From positions 62,001-126,000 of the forward strand of contig NZ_ATXT01000011.1 in the NCBI RefSeq assembly GCF_000421825.1: DNA of 64,000 nucleotides, given 5' to 3'. The notes beneath the pieces are model-generated. The model saw nothing but the letters and a program-made list of their open reading frames with translations, was not told the DNA's origin and did no database searches. The DNA comes from Humibacter albus DSM 18994. GTDB taxonomy: Bacteria > Actinomycetota > Actinomycetes > Actinomycetales > Microbacteriaceae. This document shows positions 63,500 through 64,000 of the stretch, in pieces. Each line of letters begins with the position of its first letter. Positions within the stretch are counted from its first letter, which is position 1. A program made the translations under genes and the position numbers.

Positions 63500-64000
63500 A
63501 TGTCCGCTGAAACATCCGCACGCTCCACCGCGGTCAATGGCATCCGCACGGCGCTCGGCGTCGGCGGCGTGATCGCGCTCATCGTCGGGATCATCATCCT
63601 CGTCTGGCCGGGGCACGCTGCCGTGGCGCTGACGGCCGTGATCGCCGCCTACGCGATCGTCGCCGGTCTCGTCTACGCCGGCCTCGGGATCTTCTCGAAG
63701 ACGATGGGCGGATGGTCGCGGGTGGGCCACATCATCCTCGGCATCGTGTTCGTGATCGCGGGCATCATCGCGTTCACGGAACTGGCGATCGCGGCCGCGT
63801 GGCTTGCACTCTTCATCGGGGTCCTGGTCGGCATCATGTGGATCGTCGAGGGTGTCGTGGCGCTGACGACGCTTGGGTCGGCGACCTCGAAGGGATGGTC
63901 GCTGTTCTTCGCGATCCTCAGCATCATCGCCGGCATCATCCTGCTGTTCTCGCCGCTGTGGGGTGCAATCGTGCTCTGGTGGCTGATGGGCATCTCGCTG
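63500..64000 (+). CDS. HdeD-like (DUF308) membrane protein, 3'-truncated by the window edge
   Basis: ATG 63500, with AGGAAAGG nine bases upstream, opens a frame that runs to the window end without a stop (167 codons). It encodes six predicted membrane helices in tandem Gly/Ile/Val-rich pairs, with the DUF308 repeat pattern (LIVGIIILVWPGHA, YAIVAGLVYAGLGIF, LGIVFVIAGIIAF, LFIGVLVGIMWIVEG, LSIIAGIILLFSPLWG). HdeD relatives are stress- or acid-associated membrane proteins; role here unknown. It is divergent from the clpP pair across about 230 bp. Confidence 0.85.
   Translation, partial: MSAETSARSTAVNGIRTALGVGGVIALIVGIIILVWPGHAAVALTAVIAAYAIVAGLVYAGLGIFSKTMGGWSRVGHIILGIVFVIAGIIAFTELAIAAAWLALFIGVLVGIMWIVEGVVALTTLGSATSKGWSLFFAILSIIAGIILLFSPLWGAIVLWWLMGISL

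Noticed and set aside
1-64000. tRNA, rRNA, riboswitch, CRISPR or insertion-sequence features
   Set aside because: Gaps longer than 100 bp were read for cloverleaf-like arms, CCA ends, repeat-spacer arrays and transposase motifs; none was found. A covariance-model scan was not possible, so small structured RNAs could be missed.

Overview
The window is high-GC Gram-positive (actinobacterial) chromosome. GTG and TTG starts are frequent, Asp and Ala codons are strongly GC-biased, and start codons often sit 6-9 bases behind a TAnnnT -10 box. The complete division and cell-wall cluster, the DivIVA-type polar growth protein, the branched bcc-aa3 respiratory chain genes (qcrCAB, ctaCDEF) and the aroG-pknL-Rv2175c-like-idsA block all point to Actinomycetia. 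The overall order and a non-canonical MurE specificity motif suggest a Microbacteriaceae member, Leifsonia-like. The genus is an inference. Nearly everything is housekeeping; the accessory part is the last 7 kb.

Layout. 1-4.9 kb: 3' part of pyruvate carboxylase, an orphan ParA-like ATPase and peptide deformylase. 4.9-5.2 kb: a non-coding gap with a duplicated 59-bp element. 5.2-8.8 kb: a long-chain acyl-CoA ligase divergent from a ROK glucokinase and a PlsC acyltransferase. 9-14.5 kb: class II DAHP synthase, PASTA kinase (PknL-like) with its probable DNA-binding substrate, a polyprenyl diphosphate synthase and a DUF3040 protein. 15-33.5 kb: the dcw cluster mraZ-rsmH-ftsL-ftsI-murE-murF-mraY-murD-ftsW-murG-murC-ftsQ-ftsZ-yggS-sepF-yggT-divIVA, all on the + strand and largely translationally coupled. 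It is preceded by a promoter and 10-bp-phased GTGGA boxes that look like MraZ operators. 33.5-41.8 kb: lspA, rluD, dnaE, hisD, nrdR, pyrD. 41.8-45.3 kb: an RNase HI fused to an NTF2-like domain, a DUF3043 membrane protein, an M20 peptidase and an A-type Fe-S carrier.

45.4-54.1 kb holds the respiratory chain as two convergent operons, ctaC-ctaD-ctaF (+) and ctaE-qcrC-qcrA-qcrB (-). They are separated by about 1.3 kb with no convincing gene but with two in-phase tandem repeats. 54.2-57.7 kb: trpD, then a PTS-dependent dihydroxyacetone kinase operon dhaKLM. 57.7-58.8 kb: a TetR regulator divergent from a DUF1772-like membrane protein across two tandem GTTAG-N5-CTAAC operators. 58.9-61.5 kb: a DUF4192 protein, then a secreted protein and a small protein with no recognised family.

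The most interesting segment is 61.6-63.35 kb. A ClgR/PopR-type activator ending in Leu-Ala-Ala (an ssrA-like ClpP degron) lies tail-to-tail with a two-gene clpP operon. A 15-bp sequence, CTGCCGTGAGCAGAA, is present exactly upstream of both the regulator and the clpP pair. One of the two ClpP subunits keeps Ser-His-Asp; the other has Ala in place of the nucleophilic Ser. This looks like a self-contained, proteolysis-controlled accessory ClpP system with a catalytically dead partner. The window ends inside an HdeD-like membrane protein gene.

No tRNA, rRNA, CRISPR array, insertion sequence or prophage gene was recognised.
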